In this document: positions 1-9,368 of the stretch, one piece after another
How positions within the stretch are numbered: the stretch's first letter is position 1
Layout: every line of letters begins with the position of its first letter
Assembly (NCBI RefSeq): GCF_963678635.1
Contig: NW_026971152.1
Coordinates: 1 to 64,000, forward strand
Direction: 5' to 3'
Source of the DNA: Symsagittifera roscoffensis
Lineage: Eukaryota; Xenacoelomorpha; Acoela; Convolutidae
Length of the DNA: 64,000 nt
Position numbers and translations under genes: made by a program
Notes under the pieces: model-generated
Seen by the model: only the letters and a program-made list of their open reading frames with translations
Told to the model about the DNA's origin: nothing
Database searches by the model: none

Positions 1-838
1 GTCTAATTTTACAGCTGTAAGTTGAACTACTTATGTAATCATATACGATTTAATGAGCTGATTTCCATAATACCCAGTAAGAGTAGAAAAAAATTAAGCT
101 TTGACAAAAAGTCTAATTCATTTTTTTAATCGTTTTTTGAAGTTAAACAATGTGGTGGAAACATTGTAAGACTTGCACAGCAACTGACTTTTCTTGTTTC
201 ATTTAAAACAACCGGTCTTAAAAGACTTAATGCAAAGGCAACTTTAGGAGTTATAGATTGATCTGCGCATCAGTGTTTTATATTTCATCTGTTTCTCGCA
301 GCCAATGACAAAATACCACTCAATTATGTCAAGGCGTCTTAAGTTTGACTAATGAACAAAAACAAGCCTTTTAAATCTGGTTTCGAAACATTACTCATTT
401 TGACTGTTCGCCAAAAATGTGTAAAAACTTACCACAGCTGAAAACCAAAGCTTCACTCATATTTTTACTTTGCTCGATTCACCATCAAGACTTTGCTCGA
501 TTCACAGTCAAGGCCTTTATTTTTAAAAAAACTTAATACAAGATATCTAGTGACTAAAGGCTATGTCTAGATTTCATCATAGCTGGCAGTGTGAGCTAAT
601 AATCTGCTATAAATAAACATGTTACATACATGAATCCAGAAAGCTTTAATCATGTAAGTTTAATATAATGCAGTCCATTTCAGCTCTCGTATCTAAGGAC
701 AAGGCATCTATGATATTCTATCTTAAACAAAGATCTTGACTCGTTATAGATTCCGAATTCAGACACACTGCTACATCAACAAAATTTCGCCCAGGATTCA
801 AATTACTCGTCGAATCATGTCAACTTGATTTTCAGATA
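1..838. other. AT-rich sequence without a visible gene
   Basis: No reading frame, RNA gene or repeat that I can support is seen here. It lies downstream of the minus-strand METTL5-like gene and should hold its 3' UTR and polyadenylation site, but I could not single out a convincing signal. Confidence 0.5.
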
Positions 839-1474
839 TCAATGACTGAAGCGAATGAGATCAACATCTATGTCAACGCACTTCTTAGTATGCCCTCTCA
901 TCGTTTGATAAATGGGAAATCGACATTCTGCTAAAACCTGGCATTTATTGAATCCAAAAGCTGTTCCGGCTTTTAAAACATGTGTTCGAGTTGAGCCTTT
1001 GTGAAAAGAATAAATGGTTCGACATCCCAAAGTTTTGCTGGCGCACTCCAGAAAATTCATATCAGCATGGCGTGATTTCGTGCCAAATGGTGGGTTAATG
1101 AAGGCGACGTCAAAATTTACAGCCGGTTTGAAACACAAAAAATTTAAATCTCTGATATCAGCTTTCATGAAATCGATAACTGATTTATTCAAAATATTTT
1201 CTACATTCCCTTGCGCTACACTCAGAGCGTCTTCGTCAATATCAATTGCAAGAACATAGTTTGCACCGCATAAAACACTTCCAATTCCAAGCATGCCAGT
1301 TCCGCATCCCAAATCCACAACTCTACTATCAGAACAGATATCTTCATTTTGCAAAGCACTGAAAACCATCTCACTGGCTAGCTCAGGTGGTGTCTCATAC
1401 TGTTCCAAATGAACTTTTGGCTTCGAGAAACTGTCAATTTTCTGCAATTCAGCTGTCAGCTGCTTGAGTTTCAT
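839..1474 (-). CDS. METTL5: METTL5-like rRNA adenine-N6 methyltransferase, single exon
   Basis: The 211-residue product matches the METTL5 family over its whole length (the human protein is about 209 residues). The SAM-binding motif DLGCGTG is at residues 54-60, an acidic cofactor-binding segment (AIDIDEDAL) at 76-84, the catalytic NPPF tetrad at 127-130, and the family-typical C-terminus DVDLIRFS at 203-210. In animals METTL5, with its partner TRMT112, makes the single m6A in the decoding region of 18S rRNA; that is family knowledge, not visible here. The start is the first ATG and gives the expected N-terminus (LEQY motif at 23-26). A pyrimidine-rich acceptor-like AG lies about 10 bases upstream of the ATG, so a 5' UTR intron is possible. 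No intron interrupts the coding region. The gene looks intact; a recent retrocopy cannot be excluded, but there is no poly(A) tail at its 3' side. Confidence 0.93.
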   Translation of the reverse strand: MKLKQLTAELQKIDSFSKPKVHLEQYETPPELASEMVFSALQNEDICSDSRVVDLGCGTGMLGIGSVLCGANYVLAIDIDEDALSVAQGNVENILNKSVIDFMKADIRDLNFLCFKPAVNFDVAFINPPFGTKSRHADMNFLECASKTLGCRTIYSFHKGSTRTHVLKAGTAFGFNKCQVLAECRFPIYQTMRGHTKKCVDIDVDLIRFSH

Positions 1475-2640
1475 CTTTTATGTCTGAAAATATTTTTGTT
1501 CTTAAACAGACCTTTCTGCTGAGACTGGAAAACTAATTTTGTTGAATAAACTAACCTAATTTCAGCAAGCTGGATCAGCAGGTGATTTTGGTAGGCATTG
1601 AGGAAAACCATTTTAAGAAAAACCGTAAACATTGGATTGAAAATCAATATCCGGAAAAATGAACGGATGGGATAGTATCCGAACCTCGGTATCAAAAAAG
1701 GAAACGAAAACTGGTCGAAAAATTCAACCCTTATTTTGAGAACAAAATATCGAGGCAATCCATCGCAACTACTAGCTGCAAATTTGGCGAAATTTTCGGA
1801 GCATAAAAAAAATTTCAGCGCCCGAAAATTAAAAACATATATGAATTTACAAAAAAATGAACACTTCAATTGCAAAATGATAATTATTATTATTAAGCAA
1901 GTGTAAGTCAAACGACTTTTCTGGGTTATACTTATAAGTATATACTTATTTACAAAATATTTAAATCAATGGTTCGAATTTCAACATCAAATAAACTTAA
2001 ATTGTTTCCATGTTGTTTTTCCATAGGTTGCCATAGAAGGATCTTCACGCAAAAAAGATAAAAAATATTTCTTAAATTTAAATTTCATAGTCTTGTAAGT
2101 TAAACTGCAGCTGTTTATGTTTGAATTTGCATTTTGAATTTGGTTCCAAATAAGAACTGATTTTCTGAAAGAAAAAAAAAACAATTTTCGATATAATGGC
2201 TGCTGAATCTTACTTGAAAGTGTAGTTTTTTAGTTCTTTTGTTCTCGTCAATTATGTTGTTCACGTACTTGATTTTTGTGTATGCCGGTAGTAGTTTATG
2301 TTTGATTTTCCATTGATGGCAAACTATTTTCCAATCGAGAAACAAGGAAACCGGAAGTACGTTGTATTCCAGCTTAAGATCGGATGAAGAATCAATTTTT
2401 TTCTGTCATAGCAGGTCTTTATTGCCCAACTGAGTTGTTTTTCAAGGGATATTATTAGATTGGATGTCAAACTGCTTAATAGTACTGCTGTGTAGTGCAG
2501 ATGGCTTATGACTAAAACGTTTCAATAATCGGTTTTTTATTGTCAGTGGTTTTTTTAATCGATTGTACGGTTTTGATCCCGCAAGCCATTTTCCTTAATA
2601 TTTTTAACTTCTCCCTGACAGGTTAGAAATTGATCTAGAA
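1475..2640. other. AT-rich region upstream of the METTL5-like gene, no supported gene
   Basis: Minus-strand open frames of 65-146 codons occur here but are rich in Phe, Ile and Lys from AT-rich DNA, show no motif and resemble nothing I know. The proximal part should contain the METTL5 promoter. No promoter element is clear enough to call. Confidence 0.5.
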
Positions 2641-2654
2641 TTAACCCCAAATAC

Positions 2655-3230
2655 TTACCTTCTGACTTTTTTTTCTATTTTGTTATCATCTAATATTATA
2701 CTGAACTTTGAATTGAGGTTTCTGCCTGGATAATTTTTGCTAAATATTTTCAACTCAGTTTTCTTTGTGTTGAGTTTCAGAGAATGTTTTGTGAAGAATA
2801 GAGACAAATTCTGACAGGACTTTTGCAATAGCTGTAGAGCATTGTTGATGCCATTATCATCACAAAATAGTAGTGTATCATCTGCATATTGTAACACTTT
2901 GCAAAATTCAGTTAACTTTTTTGTTCAAATCATTTATGTATAAGTTGAAAATTAGAGACCCAAAATTAAACCTTGAGGTACGCCTTGGTGAAGTGAGATC
3001 CAATTGGATTCCATATTATTTAAGACAGTTTTCTGCTGTCTATTGTTTATAAAGCTATGAATCATTTCGATTGCCAATACAGAGAAATCCAAATCATACA
3101 ATTTGTTCTTTAATTGATCGTGGTCGATAGAATCGAAAGCTTTTGATAAATCTAATAAAGATACGGCAACAGATTTATTTTCATTCCTTGATTTGCGGAA
3201 GAACTCAAAGCAATAAAGGATGGCGTCCAT
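2655..3230 (-). pseudogene. LINE reverse transcriptase fragment (palm domain)
   Basis: Two minus-strand frames (3,230-2,952 and 2,897-2,655) carry consecutive RT blocks. The first has the motif-A block LLDLSKAFDSIDH and the start of the next block, HQGVPQGLILG. The second has QYADDTLLF, the catalytic Y/FADD box, followed by the LKLNTKKTE block usual in LINE RTs. They are out of frame with each other across about 55 bases, so at least one indel has occurred. The N-terminal fingers part is displaced to about 4,150-4,335. No endonuclease domain is recognisable. This is a dead fragment of an APE-type LINE (CR1/Jockey-like by motif style). The clade is inferred. Confidence 0.8.
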
Positions 3231-3677
3231 CGTTTACATGCAGTGGATGGATGTAACTCCACCTATGCCCTCCAAAAGCGGCATTTTGTCAAGAGAATTG
3301 ATGAACATCACTAAGAAGACTCCCCAGTGTTGCAGCGCTTGCAAGAATGTGGGAAGGAAGTGTTAATTAAAACATATTAAGACTGAATACATCAATTGAG
3401 GCACAACTATCTGAAATACAAGAACAATATAAATCACAAACTGCACTTTCTTTTCAAGTGTTGTGATGATTCTCACTAAGACACATAACAGCGACAGGTA
3501 GTGGCATGAGAATATTATTAAAATGGTCGGCATTACAGCGAGCGTCCGCGTAGCCTGAGAGTAATCACTGCAGCCAGTAATTACTAATTAACAGCGAAAT
3601 GAATATATTACCCGCATTTGAACTGAGTCACATGCATTACAGTAGAGACACACAAACCTGTATTAAAATGAGTATAT

Positions 3678-4004
3678 TACCACCAACTCAAATATTTTAC
3701 ACATATTACTGCATTATTAATGTTTTATCTCATCCACAAAAAATCATCTATGTATTTGTCAGTACATTCGGAACTATTTGATTTGTTCCTAACATGACCT
3801 GTGACGGAGTGAATCCGTTATTGTTGTAAAAATTAATTTTCGCCATACCACCAACTCAAATATTTTACACATATTACTGCATTGCTAATGTTTTATCTCA
3901 TCCACAAAAAATCATCTATGTATTTGTCAGTATATTCGGAACTATTTGATTTGTTCCTAACATGACCTGTGACGGAGTGAATCCGTTATTGTTGTAAAAA
4001 TTAA
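3678..4004 (+). repeat. 168-bp direct tandem duplication (two copies)
   Basis: The segment from 3,678 to 3,845 is repeated from 3,846 to about 4,004 with only a few substitutions (for example a cattattaatg/cattgctaatg difference). The pair lies inside the stretch that separates the two halves of the minus-strand LINE RT. The interval 3,235-4,140 holds no coding motif and is probably a later insertion into that LINE. Confidence 0.85.
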
Positions 4005-4149
4005 CTAGGGGCCCAGCTCAAAGCTGGAGAGACCTGTTTGATTATTTTAATATTGATACAGTAACTGCATGACGTAAAAATAAACTGACTTATAGCTTTT
4101 TTCAAAAAAAATGACACAGGTTGAGACAACTAAGCCAATTTGAGATAAC

Positions 4150-4335
4150 TGGATCAATGGAATTCTTCCTACAATCTCGTGTTAGTGTGTGGCATTTAGG
4201 AGGTGCTCTGTTAAAAAGGGATGGATGAGCCTCTCTAAAATTTTGACAGCGGAGCACAATAGTTCCTTTTCAGGTTTGGGCAGGGTGATTACCTTGAAAC
4301 TTTTCAACAATTGAGGGATAAAACTATCAGACACT
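4150..4335 (-). pseudogene. LINE reverse transcriptase fragment (fingers region)
   Basis: Translated on the minus strand, this stretch reads KVITLPKPEK, then a short gap, then VKILERLIHPFLTEHLL. That is the typical RT fingers block preceding the palm in LINEs (pattern KxxxLPKPxK, then KILERLIxxxLxxxL). The usual NYRPISLL-type block between them is missing, so there is an internal deletion. It is collinear with, and in the same orientation as, the palm fragment at 2,655-3,230 and is most simply the other half of that element. A TAA ends the frame at its right boundary with the inserted DNA. Confidence 0.6.
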
Positions 4336-4624
4336 AAAAGTTTCTACAAATAAGTCAAGTAAACAAGTTTAAAAGGTTTGAGGTGTTTGAGAACATAAAA
4401 GAGGCCACCCGGATCGAGTGCTCGTGAGGGTCTGCCTCACGCAATGGCTTGTGTAATTTGTTGAAGGGAGAAATTTGGGTTATCGAGCAGAGAAAATTTG
4501 GCAATTTTGCGTTTAGATTTCCTGAATCACTGTCTTGACTGCTGCCCAGCTGGCTGAAATTGCCATACAACAAGCATAGCTGAATGCTTTTTAATTGAGC
4601 GAACATTATAGAACAGTCATTCAA

Positions 4625-5484
4625 ACGCTATTAGGTTAAAATGATTGAAATGTTTTAGATTTTGACTACAGAAATGTGCAATATACGTTGCAAAAAACTC
4701 GATTTGTTGTGCGACTCAAACATTGCAAAACTATCAGAGTTATCATTGAAAAACAGACGTGAAGCTTTTTTTCATTAACGCAAACCGGAAAACGGCAAAA
4801 CGTAGCTCTAAAAACTCACAAAATGAAAAAAATGTATGTCTTGAAAAATGAAACTTATGCAAAAAACCAGAAATGTACACACTATATAGAGATTAGGAGT
4901 CTCACACTCCCGTATCTGTGCCAAAGGCGCTTGAAAAAAAAACAACTCATCAAAAAGAAGTAACAGCTGCTAATAAATTGCCAATGCTATGCAGCAAAGT
5001 TCCACCTAATGGAACATTTATATCGGCGAGTTGGGACAGAAAACGTCGAATCACCATGCAACACTTTTCTCATTAGCTCGCATATGTAAACATAGCCAAC
5101 GGACTACAGACAGTTGGAAAATAGTCAATGAACTCCTTTTTGAACTAACACGAAAAACTAGATGGCCTTAAAGCTCTTTGAACGTCTAAAACAATTTATG
5201 ATTGACACTTTCCTGATAAAATTAACCGAATTTCAAAAAAAAACAGAACCAATCGGCATAATTTTCATTTTGCTGGGAAACCTGATATTTAAATATCATT
5301 TTCGAAACTAGAAGTCGATCACGTTTTCGTAATTTTTACACTTTCGATGTTCGAAAGTGGAGTTTTCCCGGGTTTTAACAAAGGAATTGAACTGAACTTA
5401 AAAAAAAATTATAATAATATAATATTGATGATATATATTATTATATCATATTAAACCCAGAAAAAAATTTGAGCCTGAAAAAAA
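4625..5484. other. Intergenic AT-rich sequence
   Basis: No gene, structured repeat or element end could be supported. A short alternating AT tract with dyad symmetry (TATTATAT/ATATAATA type) lies near 5,410-5,450 just before the 173-bp direct repeat. Confidence 0.45.
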
Positions 5485-5925
5485 CCTGGTCTATCGATTA
5501 AACCCTTAATCCCAAATCTGGATGGGTAGTTTTTGAGGAAATCGATAATTTCCGAAAAAATAGGCAAAAAAATCAAAAAAGTGACTTTTCCTAAGTCTAT
5601 AGCTCTTCCCCTAAGCAAATTAGGGACCAGCCGCTTGTGCATGGGAGTTTCCTACAACCTGGTCTATCGATTAAACCCTTAATCCCAAATCTGGACGGGT
5701 AGTTTTTGAGGAAATCGAAAATTTCCGAAAAAATGGGCAAAAAGTGAAAAAAGTACCGAGTTGTGAAGCTTTTCTAAGACCGTAGGGGGTGGGGTAGGGT
5801 AAAAATTGCACTAAATTTCATGCAGGCAGGTAGGTGAAACGCTACTGAATCCATTGGTACCACTTTTATGAGAATCTGACGGGTAGTTTTTTGGGAAAGC
5901 GAATTTTTCGAAAAAGCGTCTAAAA
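5485..5925. repeat. 173-bp direct repeat, two clear copies and a decayed third
   Basis: The sequence starting cctggtctatcgattaaacc at 5,485 recurs at 5,658. About 85 bases are nearly identical, including gggtagtttttgaggaaatc and atttccgaaaaaa. A third, more divergent version of the gggtagttttt-to-cgaaaaa part is seen near 5,880-5,920 and ends in a long A-run. This looks like a tandemly amplified noncoding repeat. No coding content. Confidence 0.7.
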
Positions 5926-5990
5926 AAAAAAAAAAAAAAACCCAGATCTCATCTGGAAAAAAAACGTTTTCATAATACCTGTTTAATAAA

Positions 5991-6882
5991 TCAAACAGGA
6001 ATTTTCGCCATACAGACGTAGGACAATCTAGTATCCAAAACGAAATCTGGAAAATCAGCGGTCACTCTCTCCAGTGTGTCAGTAACGACAGCATTGTGTC
6101 GCTCACAAGTTCCCTTGCTGAACGGCGAATAGGCTGCTGTGGTCATGATTTTGATGTTGTACATTTCTGACAATTTTGTGAGAACTTCATTACTAACTCA
6201 CCCCAAAATCAGTGAGAATGGCTACTGTCGGTGGACCAAGCACAGAAACCCAATGTTTCGTAAGCTTTGATACAATAACTCTGGCGTCTAGAAACTTTCA
6301 TGCTGAACCTGCTGAAGACACACATAATATGTAGATACCACAGTGCTTCCGAGTTGATGAAGGTCCATGGCAATCACTTGATTCGAATCCTGGGCAACAG
6401 TTAGTCTTGCAACAGGTTTTAGACTAGGTTTACTGTGGACCTTACAAACTTCACAAGTACGCAATAGGTTTGCAATTTCGGTCTCAGAGCACTAACTTCG
6501 CGTTTTTTAGCAATCAAGTTAACGCCACTGAACTGCAATGGCCGAAATGTTGATGCAATTTCCAGATTGCCTTCTACCAGCTTCCAAAGTCTCCATGAAG
6601 ATTCGGAATAGAGACAAACGCGTTCTGTGTACTTAGTTCTTCTAACACGGGGAGTAAGTAATGACCGTTTGACGTCACACCAAGCTCAATATCTTTCCCA
6701 AAGACGTTTCCTCGATCATTCTCCGTATCAAGCTTGAAGCTGGATTGCTTTAACGCACTTTTACTCCGTAGCAGTGGTAGACTGCGCTCTAGAACATCAG
6801 CAATTATCGTACCTTTCCATCCTGCTTTTTTAACAGGAAAAACGATTTTGAACTGAGTTTTTTTATGTACGCATATCTCCAA
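5991..6882 (-). pseudogene. Decayed LTR-element pol fragment: protease-side domain followed directly by integrase
   Basis: Reading leftwards on the minus strand: 6,882-6,574 carries a retropepsin-adjacent region (PLLRSKSALKQ, LDTENDRGNVFGKDIELGV, TSNGHYLLP). Next is an HHCC zinc-binding start (LHQHFGHCS, about 6,575-6,530). Then comes an integrase core with the first catalytic Asp in AMDLHQLGSTVVSTYYV (about 6,395-6,345), the second in AILTDFG (about 6,220), and the E-containing block TAAYSPFSKGTCERHN (about 6,140-6,090). The blocks lie in different frames with stops between them, so the gene is dead. The order is protease then integrase with no RT between. This fits a PR-IN-RT arrangement (Ty1/copia, or the Gmr1-type gypsy elements), or else a deletion of RT/RNase H. 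RT is not seen on either side. Confidence 0.75.
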
Positions 6883-6989
6883 ACATCACGGTTGTATCAC
6901 TTGTTGACAACCACGGATTTCAGGTCTTTTTCAGACAACTTTGACATATATCTGTCTACCCAAAGGTGTCCACACACACACTTGCTGTA

Positions 6990-7650
6990 CATTCCGGGTC
7001 GATTTTGCCTGATACTCTAATCTGGTCAAGTAAATTAATGTTTAAGGCAAGGGCGAACCAATTTTTCCACTAAAACTTTTTTCTCAAGCTTCGAATTCTA
7101 AATTGAACGCATTTTCCTGGCGTTTCCGAACCTTTTGATGAGTAACTGTCTTGTCCGCGTCTGGACATTCACGACCCAGTGATAAATGGATTCCCAAATT
7201 TTGCACTTAGTGACATTTCCATCACGGCCTTTCGGATTAACTCGTTTTTGTGTAGACGCTGATTGTTTTTCTAAGCAAAGAACGCATCTGAGCTGGAACC
7301 GAGTCCAAGGTTCAATTCAGAATTTGGTTCTACTTAGCTATTAAAACGACGCTTAAGAGCGGACTTTATCTCGCTCATATCTTCCTCTCTAAAACAACGA
7401 ACTAGTGGCGATACCTTTTGATAAGGGTGTCTGGTTTTGCGTCATGAAAAAACGGGCATCTGAAGGATGTGACACAACTGCTACAATCAGAACAATTTGA
7501 GAGACATGATAATATGAATAACTCAGTTGTTCAAAAAATTGAAAAAAAATTGAACAAAGAACTACTGACCAAGAACAAATGGGATGATATTACAGATGGC
7601 TCATATACGAGTTTGAGGTCAACTGGTAGTCAACCTGCACAACTTTATTA
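6990..7650. other. No supported gene; possible upstream part of the decayed LTR element
   Basis: This may hold the 5' part of the minus-strand element described at 5,991-6,882, but no gag motif is visible. A 60-codon plus-strand frame (7,469-7,651) has no recognisable feature. It ends where the 28-bp direct repeat begins. Confidence 0.4.
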
Positions 7651-7678
7651 GCCTAATTGTTGTGATAAACTTATTAAA
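7651..7678 (+). repeat. 28-bp direct repeat, left copy
   Basis: The 28 bases beginning gcctaattgttgtgataaac are found again in the same orientation at 8,475-8,502. The right copy abuts the outer end of the inverted repeat and sits 17 bases before the LINE ORF1 start codon. The left copy is separated from the left arm by 61 bases. It could be a very long target-site duplication or a trace of local duplication of the LINE 5' region. Confidence 0.8.
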
Positions 7679-7739
7679 TAGATAGATTTCTTTGTTCAAA
7701 TTTACCGCTTGTGTGTTTTCATATCATATGCGCGCTGGG

Positions 7740-8475
7740 CTTTCCTCTTCTGGTTATCTTACTAAATCTCGCCGTCCCAGCCGTAGGCGAGTGAAGTTTC
7801 CCTGGCGTAACTAGACGGAAGAAGGAGTGAGCTGGTGAATCGACGTCAGGTTGTACCACTCCTTTCTTTTTTTTTCATCGCCTTTGCCTCAGCAATTTTA
7901 AACCCTAAGTGAAAGTATTCATAAATCACCCCAAGGAGCTTCCTTTCTCGCCCCAGTTGTCTGTGTTTCAGGTTGATGCCGCGATTCCAGGCAAGACGCA
8001 TCCCTGAGTTCTCACAGAAACTAGTTATCGGGACTTCAAGGACCAAATATATCAAACCAGCTCTAGTAAAATCAACAATTCACTCCTACCGCGGCGCAAC
8101 GCTTCATGCGCCGCGTTAGGAGTGAATTGTTGATTTAACTAGAGTTGGTTTGTTATATTTGGTCCTTGAAGTCCCGATAACTAGTTTCTGTGAGAACTCA
8201 GGGATGCGTCTTGCCTGGAATCGCGGCATCAACCTCAAACACAGACAACTGGGGCGAGAAAGGAAGCTCCTTGGGGTGATTTATGAATACTTCCACTTAG
8301 GGTTTAAAATTGCTGAGGCAAAGGCGATGAAAAAAAAGAAAGGAGTGGTACAACCTGACGTCGATTTGGAGGTCGATTCACCAGCTCACTCCTTCTTGCG
8401 TCTAGTTACGCCAGGGAAACTTCACTCGCCTACGGCTGGGAGGCGAGATTTAGTAAGATAACCAGAAGAGGAAAG
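7740..8475. repeat. Large imperfect inverted repeat (arms about 360 bp) at the LINE 5' side
   Basis: The left arm 7,740-8,098 is the reverse complement of the right arm 8,107-8,475, with an 8-base loop (8,099-8,106). The arms differ by scattered substitutions and by about 12 bases missing from the left arm near 7,842, where the right arm has a repeated gtcgat. The divergence argues against a recent artefact. Each arm carries the same open frame pointing outward (69 codons on the minus strand, 103 on the plus), with motifs such as GMRLAWNRGINL and HRQLGRERKLLGVIYEY. The frames start at non-ATG codons and I do not recognise the peptide. The right arm occupies the position of the LINE 5' UTR. 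Alternatives are a foldback-type DNA element inserted next to the LINE, or an inverted duplicate of the LINE 5' end. Confidence 0.9.
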
Positions 8476-8502
8476 CCTAATTGTTGTGATAAACTTATTA
8501 AA
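8475..8502 (+). repeat. 28-bp direct repeat, right copy
   Basis: Second copy of the sequence at 7,651-7,678, directly following the right arm of the inverted repeat and preceding the LINE ORF1 start. Confidence 0.8.
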
Positions 8503-8518
8503 AAGTTCCAGATTCGGC

Positions 8519-9364
8519 ATGGCTCCACCAACCCGACTAAGAAATGCGTCGACCATCGACAGCGAAACGTGTGCAAAATGCAACAAGGCAGAAGATGCGG
8601 GCAGAGATTGGATAAGCTGCGACGTTTGCGATTCATGGTTTCACTATGGGTGTTCAGGACTGCCGTCGGATCTTATCCCTCAAATAGCGAAAGCTAAGTT
8701 TCTTTTATTTCGCTGTAACCTTTGCTTATCCCGAAAATCTTTTACTAAACCGTCCAAAATAAATGAAATTATAAAGAGCACGCTCGAGGCGACTATTCCG
8801 TCGCTGATTGAGACGGCTGTTAAGGGAGTCATTCCATCTCCTCTAAACATTGCTGACCAGCCTGTCGTGCCTTCTGACGCTAATGGTCCGTCTTTGTTGG
8901 CCAACACTCAACCTAAGTTGTTTCGCCCGGCTAACACTTGCAGTATTCGGATCCGTGGTATCACCGAACCATCTGGCTCAATAAACTCACGCTTACAGTC
9001 TGATCGAAAGTCAGTGGAAGAAGTGGTCAACCATTTAGGAGTTAAATGTCAAGTTACCGACATTCGAAGACTCGGGAAGTTTGCACCGGACAGTGCTTTA
9101 CCCAGAACTTTACTTGCCACTGTTGGGTCAATATTTGAGAAACGCTTAATCCTATCCTCTCTGCATAAACTCAAAAATTATCCGTGTAAAGTATTTATAT
9201 CCCGTGATCTATCATCTACTGAGCTTGAGATAGAACACAAGCTACTCGCCAAGCGGAGAGAATTGCTAAACTCTGGTGTAGTTCCAAAATGTCTCCGTTA
9301 CAGGGATCTCAAGCTTTCGCAATATATTGACGGAACTTGGCTTGATGTATCTCAGGATGTATGA
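8519..9364 (+). CDS. LINE ORF1 protein with N-terminal PHD-type zinc finger
   Basis: The 281-residue product starts at the ATG at 8,519, which has G at +4 and at -3; the open frame extends upstream only through a GTG. Residues 18-72 form a C4HC3 PHD-like finger: Cys18/Cys21, Cys34/Cys37, His42/Cys45, then the final CNLC pair. The C-terminal half (SIRIRGITEP, VEEVVNHLGVKCQVTDIRRLGK, then FISRDLSSTELEIEHKLLAK) has the pattern of the RRM-like domain with basic C-terminal helices common in LINE ORF1 proteins. The presumed role is RNA/chromatin binding in the LINE RNP. It ends at a TGA followed by CTA-GTG, and ORF2 continues in the same reading frame, so part of the product may be made as an ORF1-ORF2 fusion. 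Confidence 0.85.
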   Translation: MAPPTRLRNASTIDSETCAKCNKAEDAGRDWISCDVCDSWFHYGCSGLPSDLIPQIAKAKFLLFRCNLCLSRKSFTKPSKINEIIKSTLEATIPSLIETAVKGVIPSPLNIADQPVVPSDANGPSLLANTQPKLFRPANTCSIRIRGITEPSGSINSRLQSDRKSVEEVVNHLGVKCQVTDIRRLGKFAPDSALPRTLLATVGSIFEKRLILSSLHKLKNYPCKVFISRDLSSTELEIEHKLLAKRRELLNSGVVPKCLRYRDLKLSQYIDGTWLDVSQDV

Positions 9365-9368
9365 CTAG
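9362..9368 (+). promoter_or_regulatory. Candidate stop-codon readthrough signal (UGA CUA G) between LINE ORF1 and ORF2
   Basis: The ORF1 terminator is TGA followed directly by CTA G. UGA-CUAG is the best-established leaky stop context in eukaryotes, used in alphaviruses and in several metazoan readthrough genes. ORF2 follows in the same frame with no second stop for 967 codons. The first ATG of ORF2 lies at 9,950, after the endonuclease Glu45 and the GDFN box, so it could not give an active enzyme. An ATG overlapping the stop (9,361-9,363) is in another frame that closes within about 80 bases, so termination-reinitiation there would not yield ORF2. Confidence 0.72.

Noticed and set aside
1471-1911. 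146-codon minus-strand frame upstream of METTL5
   Set aside because: Phe/Ile-rich translation of AT-rich DNA with no recognisable motif; probably promoter/5' UTR region.
7740-8475. Inverted repeat as a simple sequencing foldback artefact
   Set aside because: Arms differ by multiple substitutions and an indel of about 12 bases, more than expected from a foldback read. Confirmation by long reads is still listed as a check.
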